Source: an uncultured Alistipes sp. (lineage in GTDB: Bacteria > Bacteroidota > Bacteroidia > Bacteroidales > Rikenellaceae). From it: DNA of 26,068 bases. Made by a program: the position numbers and the translations under genes. This document shows, in pieces, positions 11,392 to 17,832 of this stretch; the stretch's first letter is position 1; every line of letters begins with the position of its first letter. The DNA lies in NCBI GenBank assembly GCA_958449275.1, contig CAUDHE010000027.1, positions 1-26,068 on the forward strand, written 5' to 3'. The notes beneath the pieces were generated by a model. The model searched no databases. It saw only the letters and a list, made by a program, of their open reading frames with translations, and had not been told where the DNA came from.

Positions 11392-11523
11392 ATGGCAAAA
11401 GTAACATTTATCGACGGCGTGGTGACGATCACCACGGCCGAGAATACGAAGCATACATTCACCAGCGTATCGGCCGCCGTTACGTGGTGCCGTGAGAACG
11501 GTATCGAGGCGTATGCGAGTTAA
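11392..11523 (+). CDS. Very small protein, 43 aa
   Basis: ATG follows AGAAAAAACC. The product MAKVTFIDGVVTITTAENTK then HTFTSVSAAVTWCRENGIEAYAS looks like a compact beta-beta-alpha unit. It is followed by a hairpin that may end the transcript. Codon use agrees with its neighbours. No family is recognised. Confidence 0.6.
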   Translation: MAKVTFIDGVVTITTAENTKHTFTSVSAAVTWCRENGIEAYAS

Positions 11524-11529
11524 CGATAT

Positions 11530-11588
11530 GGGCGGAGCACCTCCTATCCTAACAAATACGCACATCTTCGGGTTTATACGCTCCGCCC
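11530..11588 (+). terminator. Long-loop inverted repeat after the 43-aa gene
   Basis: GGGCGGAGC (11530-11538) pairs perfectly with GCTCCGCCC (11580-11588) across 41 bases, followed by GTCTTTAG. It may be a terminator or the closing stem of a structured RNA. Confidence 0.5.
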
Positions 11589-11599
11589 GTCTTTAGTCC

Positions 11600-11708
11600 T
11601 GCGTCGGCGGGTTTTCCGCAGTACCCGCGCGGCTGCTTTCGATGGCAGCAGGGCACAAAGTCCGTTAGAGTTTGTTTTAGGTTGACTTTTGGTTGTATTT
11701 ACGTGACG
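11600..11708. other. Hairpin-rich non-coding stretch
   Basis: GCGGGT/ACCCGC (11607-11628) and GCTGC/GCAGC (11632-11649) are potential hairpins. A weak promoter-like pair, TTTG (11671-11674) and TATTTACG from 11696, precedes the tRNA-like element. No coding frame is convincing. Confidence 0.4.
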
Positions 11709-11808
11709 GCGGGAAAGAGACCCGCGGCATAGGCAGGTTCGCGCGACTTCGGTCGTCTCGGTTCGATTCCGAGCTATGCGCAAACTTCCATCGGGAAGTT
11801 GGTTTTTT
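11709..11808 (+). ncRNA. tRNA-like RNA lacking an anticodon arm, with terminator
   Basis: GCGGG/CCCGC (11709-11725) is a first hairpin. GCATAG (11727-11732) then pairs with CTATGC (11774-11779) as an acceptor-like stem. Directly 5' of CTATGC is a perfect T arm: CTCGG, loop TTCGATT, CCGAG (11757-11773). Before it is CGAC-TTCG-GTCG (11744-11755), like a class II variable arm. Only 53 bases lie between the acceptor ends, too few for D and anticodon arms. A terminator follows at once. It may be a tRNA mimic or a deletion remnant of a phage tRNA. Confidence 0.5.
11783..11808 (+). terminator. Terminator of the tRNA-like RNA
   Basis: AACTTCC (11783-11789) pairs with GGAAGTT (11794-11800), loop ATCG, then GGTTTTTT. 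Confidence 0.8.
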
Positions 11809-11838
11809 CATTTATTTAAGTTTGGGTTAGTAGTTTTT

Positions 11839-11875
11839 CGGCCCTCACCTGTGACAGCGCGGGGCCGTTTTTTTT
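11839..11875 (+). terminator. Terminator before the Cys-rich gene
   Basis: CGGCCC (11839-11844) pairs with GGGCCG (11862-11867), enclosing a second small hairpin TCAC/GTGA, followed by T8. It is only 9 bases before the next ATG, so it could act as an attenuator. Confidence 0.7.
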
Positions 11876-11883
11876 AGAAGATT

Positions 11884-12105
11884 ATGAAAAGAACGATAAT
11901 ATACGACGATTGGAATGTGCACGTATCCGCCCCTGAGATCGAGGGATGTTGCGGATCATGCCGCAACTTCGAAAACGAGGATGCGGACGGCATAGGAACG
12001 TGCGGTGCGCATCTGCATGACGTGACGTATTCGGAGTATGTCTGCGACATGTACAAGTTGCGCGAGCGAGTATTCTACGGCGACGACAGCGGTCGCGCAG
12101 AATAA
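11884..12105 (+). CDS. Small Cys-rich, probably zinc-binding protein
   Basis: The 73-aa product contains C22, C23 and C26 (GCCGSCRNF), C40 and H43 (GTCGAHL) and C54 (YVCDMY). This spacing suggests one bound metal ion. The pattern CGSC+.F.NED.DG.G.C is common in small Bacteroidota phage and island proteins. A 10-bp terminator follows its stop, so it is expressed alone, possibly controlled by the terminator just upstream of its ATG. Function unknown. Confidence 0.75.
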   Translation: MKRTIIYDDWNVHVSAPEIEGCCGSCRNFENEDADGIGTCGAHLHDVTYSEYVCDMYKLRERVFYGDDSGRAE

Positions 12106-12108
12106 TGT

Positions 12109-12176
12109 AATGCGTCCCGAAAGGTTTTGTTTATGTGTGAATAGTCAAGTTTTAGGTTCTTGGGGCGCATTTTTTT
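12109..12176 (+). terminator. Terminator with long loop
   Basis: AATGCGTCCC (12109-12118) pairs with GGGGCGCATT (12162-12171), one G-T, then T-rich sequence to 12176. The loop is 43 bases. Confidence 0.7.
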
Positions 12177-12204
12177 GAAAGATGATTTAGAAAAATATAG
12201 AAAG

Positions 12205-13080
12205 ATGAAAGCGTACAAAGGATTCAATTCGGACATGACGTGTCGCGGATTTCAGTATGAGGAGGGCAAGACGTATGAGGAGCCGACCGCCGATTTGTGT
12301 AGCAAGGGCTTCCACGCGTGCGAGGACCCGTTAGATTGTCTTGGATATTACCACCCTGCCGATGGTGCCGTATATCGTGAGGTTGAGTTAGGCGGCGTGT
12401 CACCACAACGAGGGAACGACACAAAAGTATGCGGTACGAAGATCAAGATCGGAGCGAAGATCGATTTGGCGCAGGTAATAAAGGGTGGCGTAGACTTCGT
12501 GTTTTCAAAAGTTGATTGGAAGCCTGCAAAAAACGGATATTCGGCTACGTCGGCCGCGAATGGAGATTCGACCACGTCGGCCGCGAATGGAGATTATGCC
12601 ACGTCGGCCGCGAATGGAAATTATGCCACGTCGACCGCGAATGGATATTCGGCCACGTCGGCCGCGAATGGATATTCGGCCAAGTCGGCCGCGAATGGAA
12701 ATTATGCCAAGTCGGCCGCGAATGGAAATTATGCCACGTCGACCGCGAATGGATATTCGGCCAAGTCGGCCGCGAATGGAAAATGTGCCACGTCGGCCGC
12801 GAATGGAAAATGTGCCACGTCGGCCGCGAATGGAGATTCGGCCACGTCGGCCGCGAATGGATATTCGGCCACGTCGGAGGTAAAGGGTAATGAATCAATT
12901 GCCGCAGCATTTGGGCGTAATGTTCAGGCGCGCGCGTCAAAAGGTAGCTGGATAGTCTTGTCGGAGATCGACGACAATAATCATATTGTCGGTATAAAGG
13001 CCGTCAAGGTTGACGGCGAGCAGATCAAGGCCGACACGTGGTATCGGCTGGAGGGTGGCGAGTTCGTCGAGGTTAAATAA
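12205..13080 (+). CDS. DUF7666-like protein with 27-bp tandem repeats
   Basis: ATG 12205 is chosen because the conserved domain starts there; an upstream TTG would lie in the terminator. Residues 1-105 (MKAYKGFNSDMTCRGFQYEEG, later GFHACEDPLDCLGYY and TKVCGTKIKIGA) match the domain I know as DUF7666, found in many phages and often followed by repeats. Residues 110-226 are about 12.5 copies of a 9-aa repeat, consensus NG-x-x-ATSAA. Residues 227-291 form a C-terminal domain (AAAFGRNVQARASKGSWIVL...GEQIKADTWYRLEGGEF). The repeats could form a left-handed beta-solenoid. The role is unknown. Confidence 0.85.
   Translation: MKAYKGFNSDMTCRGFQYEEGKTYEEPTADLCSKGFHACEDPLDCLGYYHPADGAVYREVELGGVSPQRGNDTKVCGTKIKIGAKIDLAQVIKGGVDFVFSKVDWKPAKNGYSATSAANGDSTTSAANGDYATSAANGNYATSTANGYSATSAANGYSAKSAANGNYAKSAANGNYATSTANGYSAKSAANGKCATSAANGKCATSAANGDSATSAANGYSATSEVKGNESIAAAFGRNVQARASKGSWIVLSEIDDNNHIVGIKAVKVDGEQIKADTWYRLEGGEFVEVK
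12532..12882 (+). repeat. Tandem array, about 13 units of 27 bp
   Basis: Units of 27 bases are nearly identical at the DNA level, including third codon positions. Variation is concentrated in codons 3 and 4 (YS, DS, DY, NY, KC) and codon 6 (Thr or Lys). Identical units recur out of order (for example NGYSATSAA at units 1 and 5, NGNYATSTA at 4 and 8), which points to recent slippage or recombination. Confidence 0.95.
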
Positions 13081-13095
13081 TATAAACAGTAAAAT

Positions 13096-13185
13096 ATGAC
13101 ATGGAGAGAGTTTAACAAATGGTTGCGTGGTCGCGATTATATCTGCATGGAATCCGCATGGTGGTATGGAGCGAATTTTAAATAA
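13096..13185 (+). CDS. Possible 29-aa peptide
   Basis: ATG 13096 lies 15 bases after the previous stop and the frame ends 9 bases before the next gene, filling the gap neatly. The peptide is Trp-rich (MTWREFNKWLRGRDYICMES, then WWYGANFK). There is no known relative; it is listed because of tight spacing on both sides. Confidence 0.4.
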   Translation: MTWREFNKWLRGRDYICMESAWWYGANFK

Positions 13186-13194
13186 TTAGATACG

Positions 13195-13512
13195 ATGAAG
13201 ATATACATATCGGGACCGATAAGCGGATTGCCGTACGAAGACGTGCGCGAGCGATTCGACAGCGTCGAAAGATATTTCAAGAATCAAGGCGTCGAAGCAA
13301 TAAATCCGATGAAGAACGGCTTACCGGCCTCAGCCACGTGGCACGAGCACATGCTTCGCGATCTGGAACTACTCGACGATTGCGACACGATCTACATGCT
13401 CGACGGCTGGCGCAAATCCAAAGGCGCGCTGCTGGAGTTCGCAAAGGCTGTTGAGACCCGCAAAACTATTATGTTCGAAAATGTAAAAGTATGGGGCTAT
13501 GGCAACGCATGA
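13195..13512 (+). CDS. DUF4406 protein (nucleoside deoxyribosyltransferase-like fold)
   Basis: The 105-aa product has the family signature KIYISGPISG at the N-terminus. F...E..F...G...INPM then follows, with H...LRDLELLDDCDTIYMLDGWRKSKGALLEFAKA. These are the substrate-pocket features shared with nucleoside 2-deoxyribosyltransferases (Y/S/G strand 1, D..M..D, W..S.GA..E). DUF4406 is frequent in phages and may act in nucleotide metabolism or base modification. No activity is established. It overlaps the next gene by 14 bases. Confidence 0.93.
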   Translation: MKIYISGPISGLPYEDVRERFDSVERYFKNQGVEAINPMKNGLPASATWHEHMLRDLELLDDCDTIYMLDGWRKSKGALLEFAKAVETRKTIMFENVKVWGYGNA

Positions 13513-13876
13513 GGTAAAGCAACCACTTGTTATAAAAAACGGGCGTTTTTATCGTGGAGACAAGGAAGTTCCTATCGAGATAGGCAATAGTGAGCAGATC
13601 GCCCTTTTGAAACAAATGAATCGGGCCTCTATGAGGGCAAGAAAGGATGGTATTGTAGCCGATATTCATGCTGAAGATATCCAATTCGATGCAACGGTAA
13701 GGCTTGAATGTATATGCGGGAATATGATTATAAAATGGGAATGTATTGAAGACGGCGGTACCGATTATTCCGTTGATGAGCAAGCAGAGGATTATTGGAA
13801 TCGAAGAACTGTAACGTGCCATAAATGCCATCGCGAGTATGCGATAGACGACGGGCGTGCTTACCTGAAAGATTGA
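13499..13876 (+). CDS. Zinc-ribbon-like small protein, 125 aa
   Basis: It overlaps the end of the DUF4406 gene by 14 bases, so translation is probably coupled. Residues 10-30 look like a small beta hairpin (LVIKNGRFYRGDKEVPIEIGN). A basic helix follows, then two knuckles: C71-x-C73 (ECICGN) and C107-x2-C110 (TCHKCHREY). The latter pair resembles a zinc ribbon, although the first knuckle has CxC rather than CxxC. It probably binds a metal ion and perhaps nucleic acid. No family name can be given. Confidence 0.7.
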   Translation: MATHEVKQPLVIKNGRFYRGDKEVPIEIGNSEQIALLKQMNRASMRARKDGIVADIHAEDIQFDATVRLECICGNMIIKWECIEDGGTDYSVDEQAEDYWNRRTVTCHKCHREYAIDDGRAYLKD

Positions 13877-13877
13877 C

Positions 13878-14039
13878 ATGGAAATTAAAGCCACGGATTT
13901 TAAGCGCCTGATGCGGCTATTTCGCGCGATCCTCACCCGCCGAAAGGGTAGCATAGGCGAAGCGAACGCAATGCGAGAAATGCGGCTTTTAGCCAAGAAA
14001 TTCAACAAACAATACGGAGATGGGAAATCGGGTAAATAA
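13878..14039 (+). CDS. Small basic protein, 53 aa
   Basis: ATG 13878 follows the previous stop by one base. The product is strongly basic and helical (MEIKATDFKRLMRLFRAIL, TRRKGSIGEANAMREM, RLLAKKFNKQYG). Its last 20 bases overlap the start of the replication gene (ATG 14020), a coupling arrangement that supports expression. No family is recognised. Confidence 0.6.
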   Translation: MEIKATDFKRLMRLFRAILTRRKGSIGEANAMREMRLLAKKFNKQYGDGKSGK

Positions 14040-15000
14040 TGGTGGTTGGGTGCTGCTGTATCGCAGCCTCAAACACCGGTCGTGGTATCGAAATCCAGCT
14101 GCGCGGAGCGTGGCGATACACGCCCTTTTGACGGCGAATTACATGCCCGTAGAGGACAAGCGGTACGGACGCTTGGAACGCGGACAATTCGCCGACAGTG
14201 TACGCGGTTTGGCGGAGTTCCTCGGACTGTCGCGTCAGTGCATGCGCACCGCGATCCGCATATTGGAGGAGGATGGATTTATCGAGACTAAATCGACTGA
14301 TCGATATGTGGTATTTACCGTCCAAAATTGGGATAAATACCAGATGGTCGCCGATGATGATATTATGTTAAATAGCCCAATCGCCAACCCAACAGCCAAC
14401 CCAGTCGGCAGCCCAACAGTTAACCCAAATCCCGACAAAGTTACCACAAGTGTATCAATAGATTACGAACGCAAAAAAAAGTTGCCAACCCAACAGCCAA
14501 CCCAACAGCCAACCCAGTCGGCAACCCAATATCCAACCCACAACATAAATAAAGATATAAAGAATACTGGAAATAATACACACTATTCTCCGGTAGAAAC
14601 AAAAGAGGGGGTTGTAGGGGGAGATTCCGCAGTTGCGCAGTTGGCGGAATGGATTTCGACCGAGTGCCCGAAAGTGTGGTCGATGTCGATTCCGTTCACC
14701 GCCCCCGAGCTCGCGGATCTCGTCTCGCGCTATCGCATCGAGGATATCAAACGGATTATCGCCGACATGGAGGATTTACGTGTCGATCTGCGCCGCCGCA
14801 AGGCTTACACGGCATTCGGCGTTTTCGCCGACAACGACCGCATTCTGCGAGAAACGCGGAACTTGAACAAACTATACACTTTTGGCGAAATGCGCGATTT
14901 GGTTGATCGACAGAGAGCGTTGGAAAAAGATTTTGAGACTGTCCGTCTCGACGATGTTACGAGATGGCGAATTAAGGGACGAGTAAATCATGAGACATAA
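14020..15000 (+). CDS. Phage replication initiator (HTH plus DnaD-like architecture)
   Basis: Residues about 1-115 form a winged-helix domain (GGWVLLYRSLKHRSWYRNP, then GQFADSVRGLAEFLGLSRQ and MRTAIRILEEDGFIETKS). They are followed by a low-complexity linker full of NPT and QPT repeats (about 120-180). A helical C-terminal domain follows (VAQLAEWISTECPKVW...LADLVSRYRIEDIKRIIADM). This three-part layout is typical of Bacteroidota phage replication proteins and resembles lambda O in principle: DNA binding, ori-containing linker, and a helicase-loader-binding C-terminus. The linker DNA holds iteron-like repeats and an AT-rich stretch. Its stop overlaps the nuclease start. Confidence 0.8.
   Translation: MGNRVNNGGWVLLYRSLKHRSWYRNPAARSVAIHALLTANYMPVEDKRYGRLERGQFADSVRGLAEFLGLSRQCMRTAIRILEEDGFIETKSTDRYVVFTVQNWDKYQMVADDDIMLNSPIANPTANPVGSPTVNPNPDKVTTSVSIDYERKKKLPTQQPTQQPTQSATQYPTHNINKDIKNTGNNTHYSPVETKEGVVGGDSAVAQLAEWISTECPKVWSMSIPFTAPELADLVSRYRIEDIKRIIADMEDLRVDLRRRKAYTAFGVFADNDRILRETRNLNKLYTFGEMRDLVDRQRALEKDFETVRLDDVTRWRIKGRVNHET
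14375..14590 (+). repeat. Iteron-like CCAACCCA repeats and AT-rich stretch: candidate replication origin
   Basis: GCCAACCCA occurs at about 14382 and 14394 (12-bp period), with degenerate copies to 14427. It occurs again at about 14483, 14495 and 14507, with degenerate copies to 14542. An AT-rich stretch (about 14540-14590) follows. Direct repeats inside the initiator gene next to an AT-rich region is the layout of ori-lambda. The repeats also encode the Pro/Thr/Gln linker, so protein-level selection is an alternative explanation. Confidence 0.5.
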
Positions 15001-15355
15001 CGAAGATTCTTTGCAAATGGCTTGCGTGCGGTGGTTCTCGCTCCAGTACCCCGATTTGGCGATATTGCTGCATCATTCGCCCAACGGTGGCAAGCGCAAC
15101 GCTGCCGAAGCGGCAAGATTCAAGGCAATGGGCGTGAGGGCCGGCTTTCCCGATTTGGTGCTAATGATAGCCCGCGGCCCATATCACGGGCTGATGGTTG
15201 AATTGAAGACTTCGAAAGGTCGTCAAAGCGAGCATCAAGCGAATTACCAACGAGCCGTTGAGGCGCAAGGCTATCAATACGTGATTTGCCGCGATGTATA
15301 CCAATTCGCCGATATCATCATGGGATATATGACCTTGATTGACTTTGCGCCATGA
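14990..15355 (+). CDS. VRR-NUC domain nuclease
   Basis: The 121-aa protein is a stand-alone virus-type replication-repair nuclease. N-terminal E5/Q9 helix (EDSLQMACVRWFSLQYPD), then LLHHSPNGGKRN, then the metal site GFPDLVL (D55) and ELKTSKG (E71, K73), with Q79 in the final motif. The PD-(D/E)xK core is complete. Such nucleases accompany phage replication genes and may resolve branched DNA. The start overlaps the replication gene stop by 11 bases. Confidence 0.93.
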   Translation: MRHNEDSLQMACVRWFSLQYPDLAILLHHSPNGGKRNAAEAARFKAMGVRAGFPDLVLMIARGPYHGLMVELKTSKGRQSEHQANYQRAVEAQGYQYVICRDVYQFADIIMGYMTLIDFAP

Positions 15356-16308
15356 CCCACGGCAGTCTCTTTTCGGGTATCGGCGGCTTCGATCTGGCGG
15401 CCGAACGGATGGGATGGACGAATGTCCTGAATTGCGAGATCGACGAATTTTGCCGTAAGGTGCTAAAATATCATTTTCCGAATGCGAAACAATATACCGA
15501 TATACGAACAACAGACTTTACCGTTTGGCGAGGTCGAATCGATGTTCTCACCGGCGGATTCCCATGCCAGCCGTTCAGTCTCGCAGGAATGCGAAAAGGC
15601 ACGAGCGACGATCGTTACCTCTGGCCGGAAATGTTGCGAGCAATTCGAGAGATTCGGTCACGCTGGATCGTGGGCGAAAACGTTTACGGCTTTGTTAACT
15701 GGTCGGACGGAATGGTCCTCGAGCAGGTGTGCTCTGACTTGGAAAATGAGGGGTACGAAGTACAACCGTTTGTTATTCCGGCTTGTGCCGTCGGTGCTCC
15801 CCACAGACGCGACAGAGTTTGGATTATTGCCCACCGTGCAGACGCAAGGGATGAAAGTCTGCGAGCGCGGACAAAGTCGGCCAATACCGATCAACATGCT
15901 GCCCACACCGACAACTATCGATGCGGGAAGCGGGCGAATAAACAAGAGTCTTTCGCCAAACACCAAAGAACGGCCGACGCTCGCATTAATGGCTCGCAAA
16001 GCGATGTTTCTAACCCCGAGCGCGTCGGATGGCATGAGGTCGGCATTTACGATGACAGCATTGCGGAACCATCGGAAAGTGCGGGCCGAACAGTCGAATC
16101 TGGCCGAGCAAATAGTGCATTTGACAGATGGCGGGGATTTCCGACTGAATCCCCCGTTCGTTGCAGAGATGATGGGCTTTCCGAGCGACTGGACGGCATT
16201 GCCGTTCCAGCATGGTGCAAAGAGTCGATAAAGGCATACGGAAATGCAGTTGTTCCGCAACTCGTAAAAGTGATTTTTGAAATAATAGATGATTATGATA
16301 ACTATTAA
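15352..16308 (+). CDS. C5-cytosine DNA methyltransferase
   Basis: It transfers a methyl group from S-adenosylmethionine to cytosine C5. Motif I SLFSGIGGFDLA (5-16), motif IV GGFPCQPFS with catalytic C72, motif VI ENV (109-111), motif VIII region VGAPHRRDRVWI (147-158) and motif X SIKAYGNAVVPQ (292-303) are all present. The region 165-260, where the target-recognition domain lies, is polar and low in hydrophobics. This is unusual and may reflect that the same DNA also encodes another protein (15482-16231) in a different frame. At 318 aa it is slightly short for the family. It probably protects phage DNA from host restriction. Confidence 0.92.
   Translation: MTHGSLFSGIGGFDLAAERMGWTNVLNCEIDEFCRKVLKYHFPNAKQYTDIRTTDFTVWRGRIDVLTGGFPCQPFSLAGMRKGTSDDRYLWPEMLRAIREIRSRWIVGENVYGFVNWSDGMVLEQVCSDLENEGYEVQPFVIPACAVGAPHRRDRVWIIAHRADARDESLRARTKSANTDQHAAHTDNYRCGKRANKQESFAKHQRTADARINGSQSDVSNPERVGWHEVGIYDDSIAEPSESAGRTVESGRANSAFDRWRGFPTESPVRCRDDGLSERLDGIAVPAWCKESIKAYGNAVVPQLVKVIFEIIDDYDNY
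15482..16231 (+). CDS. Conserved phage protein fully overlapping the methyltransferase gene (+1 frame)
   Basis: The 249-aa product is read from the same strand one frame over. It carries a conserved signature I recall from many phage proteins near methyltransferases: IPIYEQQTLPFGE, then ARATIVTSGRKC, W.KTF..LL, SSSRCALTWKMRGTKYNRLLF.L, FGLLPTVQTQG, LPTP, and an ending LNPPFVAEMMGFPSDWTALPF. These motifs are too specific to be a chance shadow frame. Function unknown; it may be a methyltransferase accessory or target-specificity protein. Translation would start at ATG 15482 inside the methyltransferase gene. Confidence 0.75.
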   Translation: MRNNIPIYEQQTLPFGEVESMFSPADSHASRSVSQECEKARATIVTSGRKCCEQFERFGHAGSWAKTFTALLTGRTEWSSSRCALTWKMRGTKYNRLLFRLVPSVLPTDATEFGLLPTVQTQGMKVCERGQSRPIPINMLPTPTTIDAGSGRINKSLSPNTKERPTLALMARKAMFLTPSASDGMRSAFTMTALRNHRKVRAEQSNLAEQIVHLTDGGDFRLNPPFVAEMMGFPSDWTALPFQHGAKSR

Positions 16309-16513
16309 CGGAATAAAGTTCACGAGCAATCCGTGCATCTGTGGGGTTTGTCCCGCTCTGCATATTGGTAAGAACGACAGCAAAGGGTGGTGTACCCTTT
16401 GGGAATTGCACAAATGCAGATATAATAGTGTACCAAGACGTTGTGTGGACATTTTCGATAAAGCATTCAAATACCCTGACGGAAAGAATTTAGTTATTGT
16501 ATTAAAAGATTAG
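16289..16513 (+). CDS. Small Cys-rich protein, 74 aa
   Basis: It overlaps the methyltransferase end by 20 bases. ATG 16289 or ATG 16295 could be the start. Cysteines at 16, 18, 21, 35, 43 and 52 (PCICGVCPALH, GWCTLWELHKC, RRCVD) suggest a metal-binding fold. The segment G-x-C-x-L-W-E resembles small Bacteroidota phage proteins of unknown role. No closer identification is possible. Confidence 0.7.
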   Translation: MIMITINGIKFTSNPCICGVCPALHIGKNDSKGWCTLWELHKCRYNSVPRRCVDIFDKAFKYPDGKNLVIVLKD

Positions 16514-16516
16514 AAT

Positions 16517-16864
16517 ATGGATGCGATTGAGAAAAAAATAGACACGGAAGCAATACGACGTTGTTCTACAAAAGAAAAATGGTTAACTGATTTTGGTGTG
16601 TCGTGCTTTGAGGACGGCGCACAATGGATGCGCGAGGAATTGACGCGGTGGCACTACACAAAGGACGAATTGCCTGATGATAACAATTTTGTGGAAGCCG
16701 TGATCGAAGTTGATGGAGCGCCGCTATTAATAATTGCGTACCGTGATTCATTTGGCTGGTGGGTGCGTCCGACACCCACCGACAGCTGGTGCGGGTGCCC
16801 GTATGATATAATCAACTGGAGGTATGTTCACGATCCATACTCGGAGAAAGGAGGTGAGGAATGA
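16517..16864 (+). CDS. DUF551-like small protein
   Basis: The 115-aa product has an N-terminal segment with CFEDGAQWMREEL, then WHYTKDELPDDNNFVEAVIEVDGAPLLIIAYRDSFGWW, ending INWRYVHDP. The order W...DELP....V.V.........W.......W+Y resembles DUF551, common in phages. Its stop overlaps the next start (ATGA). Function unknown. Confidence 0.6.
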   Translation: MDAIEKKIDTEAIRRCSTKEKWLTDFGVSCFEDGAQWMREELTRWHYTKDELPDDNNFVEAVIEVDGAPLLIIAYRDSFGWWVRPTPTDSWCGCPYDIINWRYVHDPYSEKGGEE

Positions 16865-17181
16865 AAATGACCATAGCCCGCAAAATCTCGGGCCTACAGT
16901 ATTACTTAGTCTTGTACCCTAAACATGAGGTGTGCGGCACGGTATTTAATAAGCGATGGATCGAAGTTGTAGGGTTTGAAAAATATCGTTTTTTTTCTGA
17001 TGTTTTTATCACTACGCCAATGAGCGCAATTCCCGAACAGTTGCATGCGCCGATATGTTTCGGCGGCGATAAGGCCCGATGCCTATTTGAGAAAGACAAA
17101 CTGAACAGCGAGATTGTCAAAGCCGAAGAACCTGACATTTGGGGGCTTTGGGCTGAAACCTATAAAAGAACTCATATATGA
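16861..17181 (+). CDS. Small phage protein, 106 aa, unknown
   Basis: It is coupled on both sides by ATGA overlaps (start 16861, stop 17181). The product MKMTIARKISGLQYYLVLY then KHEVCGTVFNKRWIEVVGFEKYRFF looks beta-rich. The C-terminal half (FGGDKARCLFEKDKLNSEIVKAEEPDIWGLWAETYKR) is helical and charged. No family is recognised. Confidence 0.65.
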   Translation: MKMTIARKISGLQYYLVLYPKHEVCGTVFNKRWIEVVGFEKYRFFSDVFITTPMSAIPEQLHAPICFGGDKARCLFEKDKLNSEIVKAEEPDIWGLWAETYKRTHI

Positions 17182-17570
17182 AGACTTTATACCTGCCACT
17201 CAAAAAGGAGTGGTACGAAATGATCGAGCGCGGCGAGAAGACCGAGGAGTATCGCGAAATTAAACCATATTGGATAAAACGGTTATGTGACAATCCGGTA
17301 TTTGATTCTAAAGGCAATTTGATCGGCAGAAAACCCATAGACGATTGGACTATTGCCGAATGCAGAAGACGCAGTATTGATTTAATAAGGGCATTCCATA
17401 GGGGTAACATGATTCCAAAAGAGCTCACCCATGCCCGCTTCCGCAGAGGCTACACCCATACTGCAATGCTGTTCAGAATCGACAGCATTACAATCGGCAG
17501 AGGCAAATCCGAATGGGGCGCGCCTGATCACGGCGTATTCATTATAAAATTGGGGAATAAGTTGCAATAA
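17178..17570 (+). CDS. ASCH/PUA-like domain protein
   Basis: The 130-aa protein begins KTLYLPLKKEWYEMIERGEKTEEYRE, the pattern of ASCH-type domains (L.LK..W.+.I..G.K..E.R), followed by PYWIKRL. The later strand region RGYTHTAMLFRIDSITIGRG fits the PUA beta-barrel. These domains bind RNA or modified bases. Many Bacteroidota phages carry one near their methyltransferase. Coupled to the previous gene by ATGA. Confidence 0.8.
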   Translation: MKTLYLPLKKEWYEMIERGEKTEEYREIKPYWIKRLCDNPVFDSKGNLIGRKPIDDWTIAECRRRSIDLIRAFHRGNMIPKELTHARFRRGYTHTAMLFRIDSITIGRGKSEWGAPDHGVFIIKLGNKLQ

Positions 17571-17599
17571 TAAATGTTTCACATCTTAAATTATCAAAC

Positions 17600-17830
17600 A
17601 TGAAAAACATTATCAAACGTTTAGTCTGCCTCGTCAGACATGATTATGTCGAAGAGGTGTTCGCCGAAAGGAGGATCGCATATCGCGGTCGGCACCCGAT
17701 TCATTTCTTTCGAGTTATGACGGAAATATCCTGTCGCCGCTGCGGCAAAGTTCGGTCCGCCGTTCTATCGCCGTGGATGCGACGGTCAGAAATGATGAAA
17801 CGAGGATGGTTTATAGAGAAAGAGAAATAG
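17600..17830 (+). CDS. Small basic protein with one CxxC knuckle, 76 aa
   Basis: The product starts MKNIIKRLVCLVRHDYVEEVF. It contains EISCRRCGKVRSAVLSPWM, a single CxxC knuckle that may form half a zinc site together with C10 and H14. Net charge is strongly positive. The layout resembles short prophage proteins of the C-x-x-G-H / CxxCG type. The start ATG lies 29 bases after the previous stop and the next gene follows 2 bases after this stop. Confidence 0.65.
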   Translation: MKNIIKRLVCLVRHDYVEEVFAERRIAYRGRHPIHFFRVMTEISCRRCGKVRSAVLSPWMRRSEMMKRGWFIEKEK

Positions 17831-17832
17831 AT

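Noticed and set aside
10491..11495. Long open frame of 334 codons across leaders 2 and 3
   Set aside because: It runs through three promoters/leaders and out of frame through two supported genes; its residues show no domain. The leader structures and paralogue alignment explain the region better.
12512..12940. Three open frames with repeats such as RPRMEI, VGREW and HSRPTW over the 27-bp array
   Set aside because: They are shadow frames kept open by the repeat period; only the NGxxATSAA frame continues into conserved domains on both sides.
13469..14008. Minus-strand frame of 179 codons
   Set aside because: It lies opposite three tightly coupled plus-strand genes and shows no domain.
15658..16470. 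Minus-strand frame of 270 codons over the methyltransferase
   Set aside because: No recognisable motif; it mirrors two conserved plus-strand frames and lacks a promoter.
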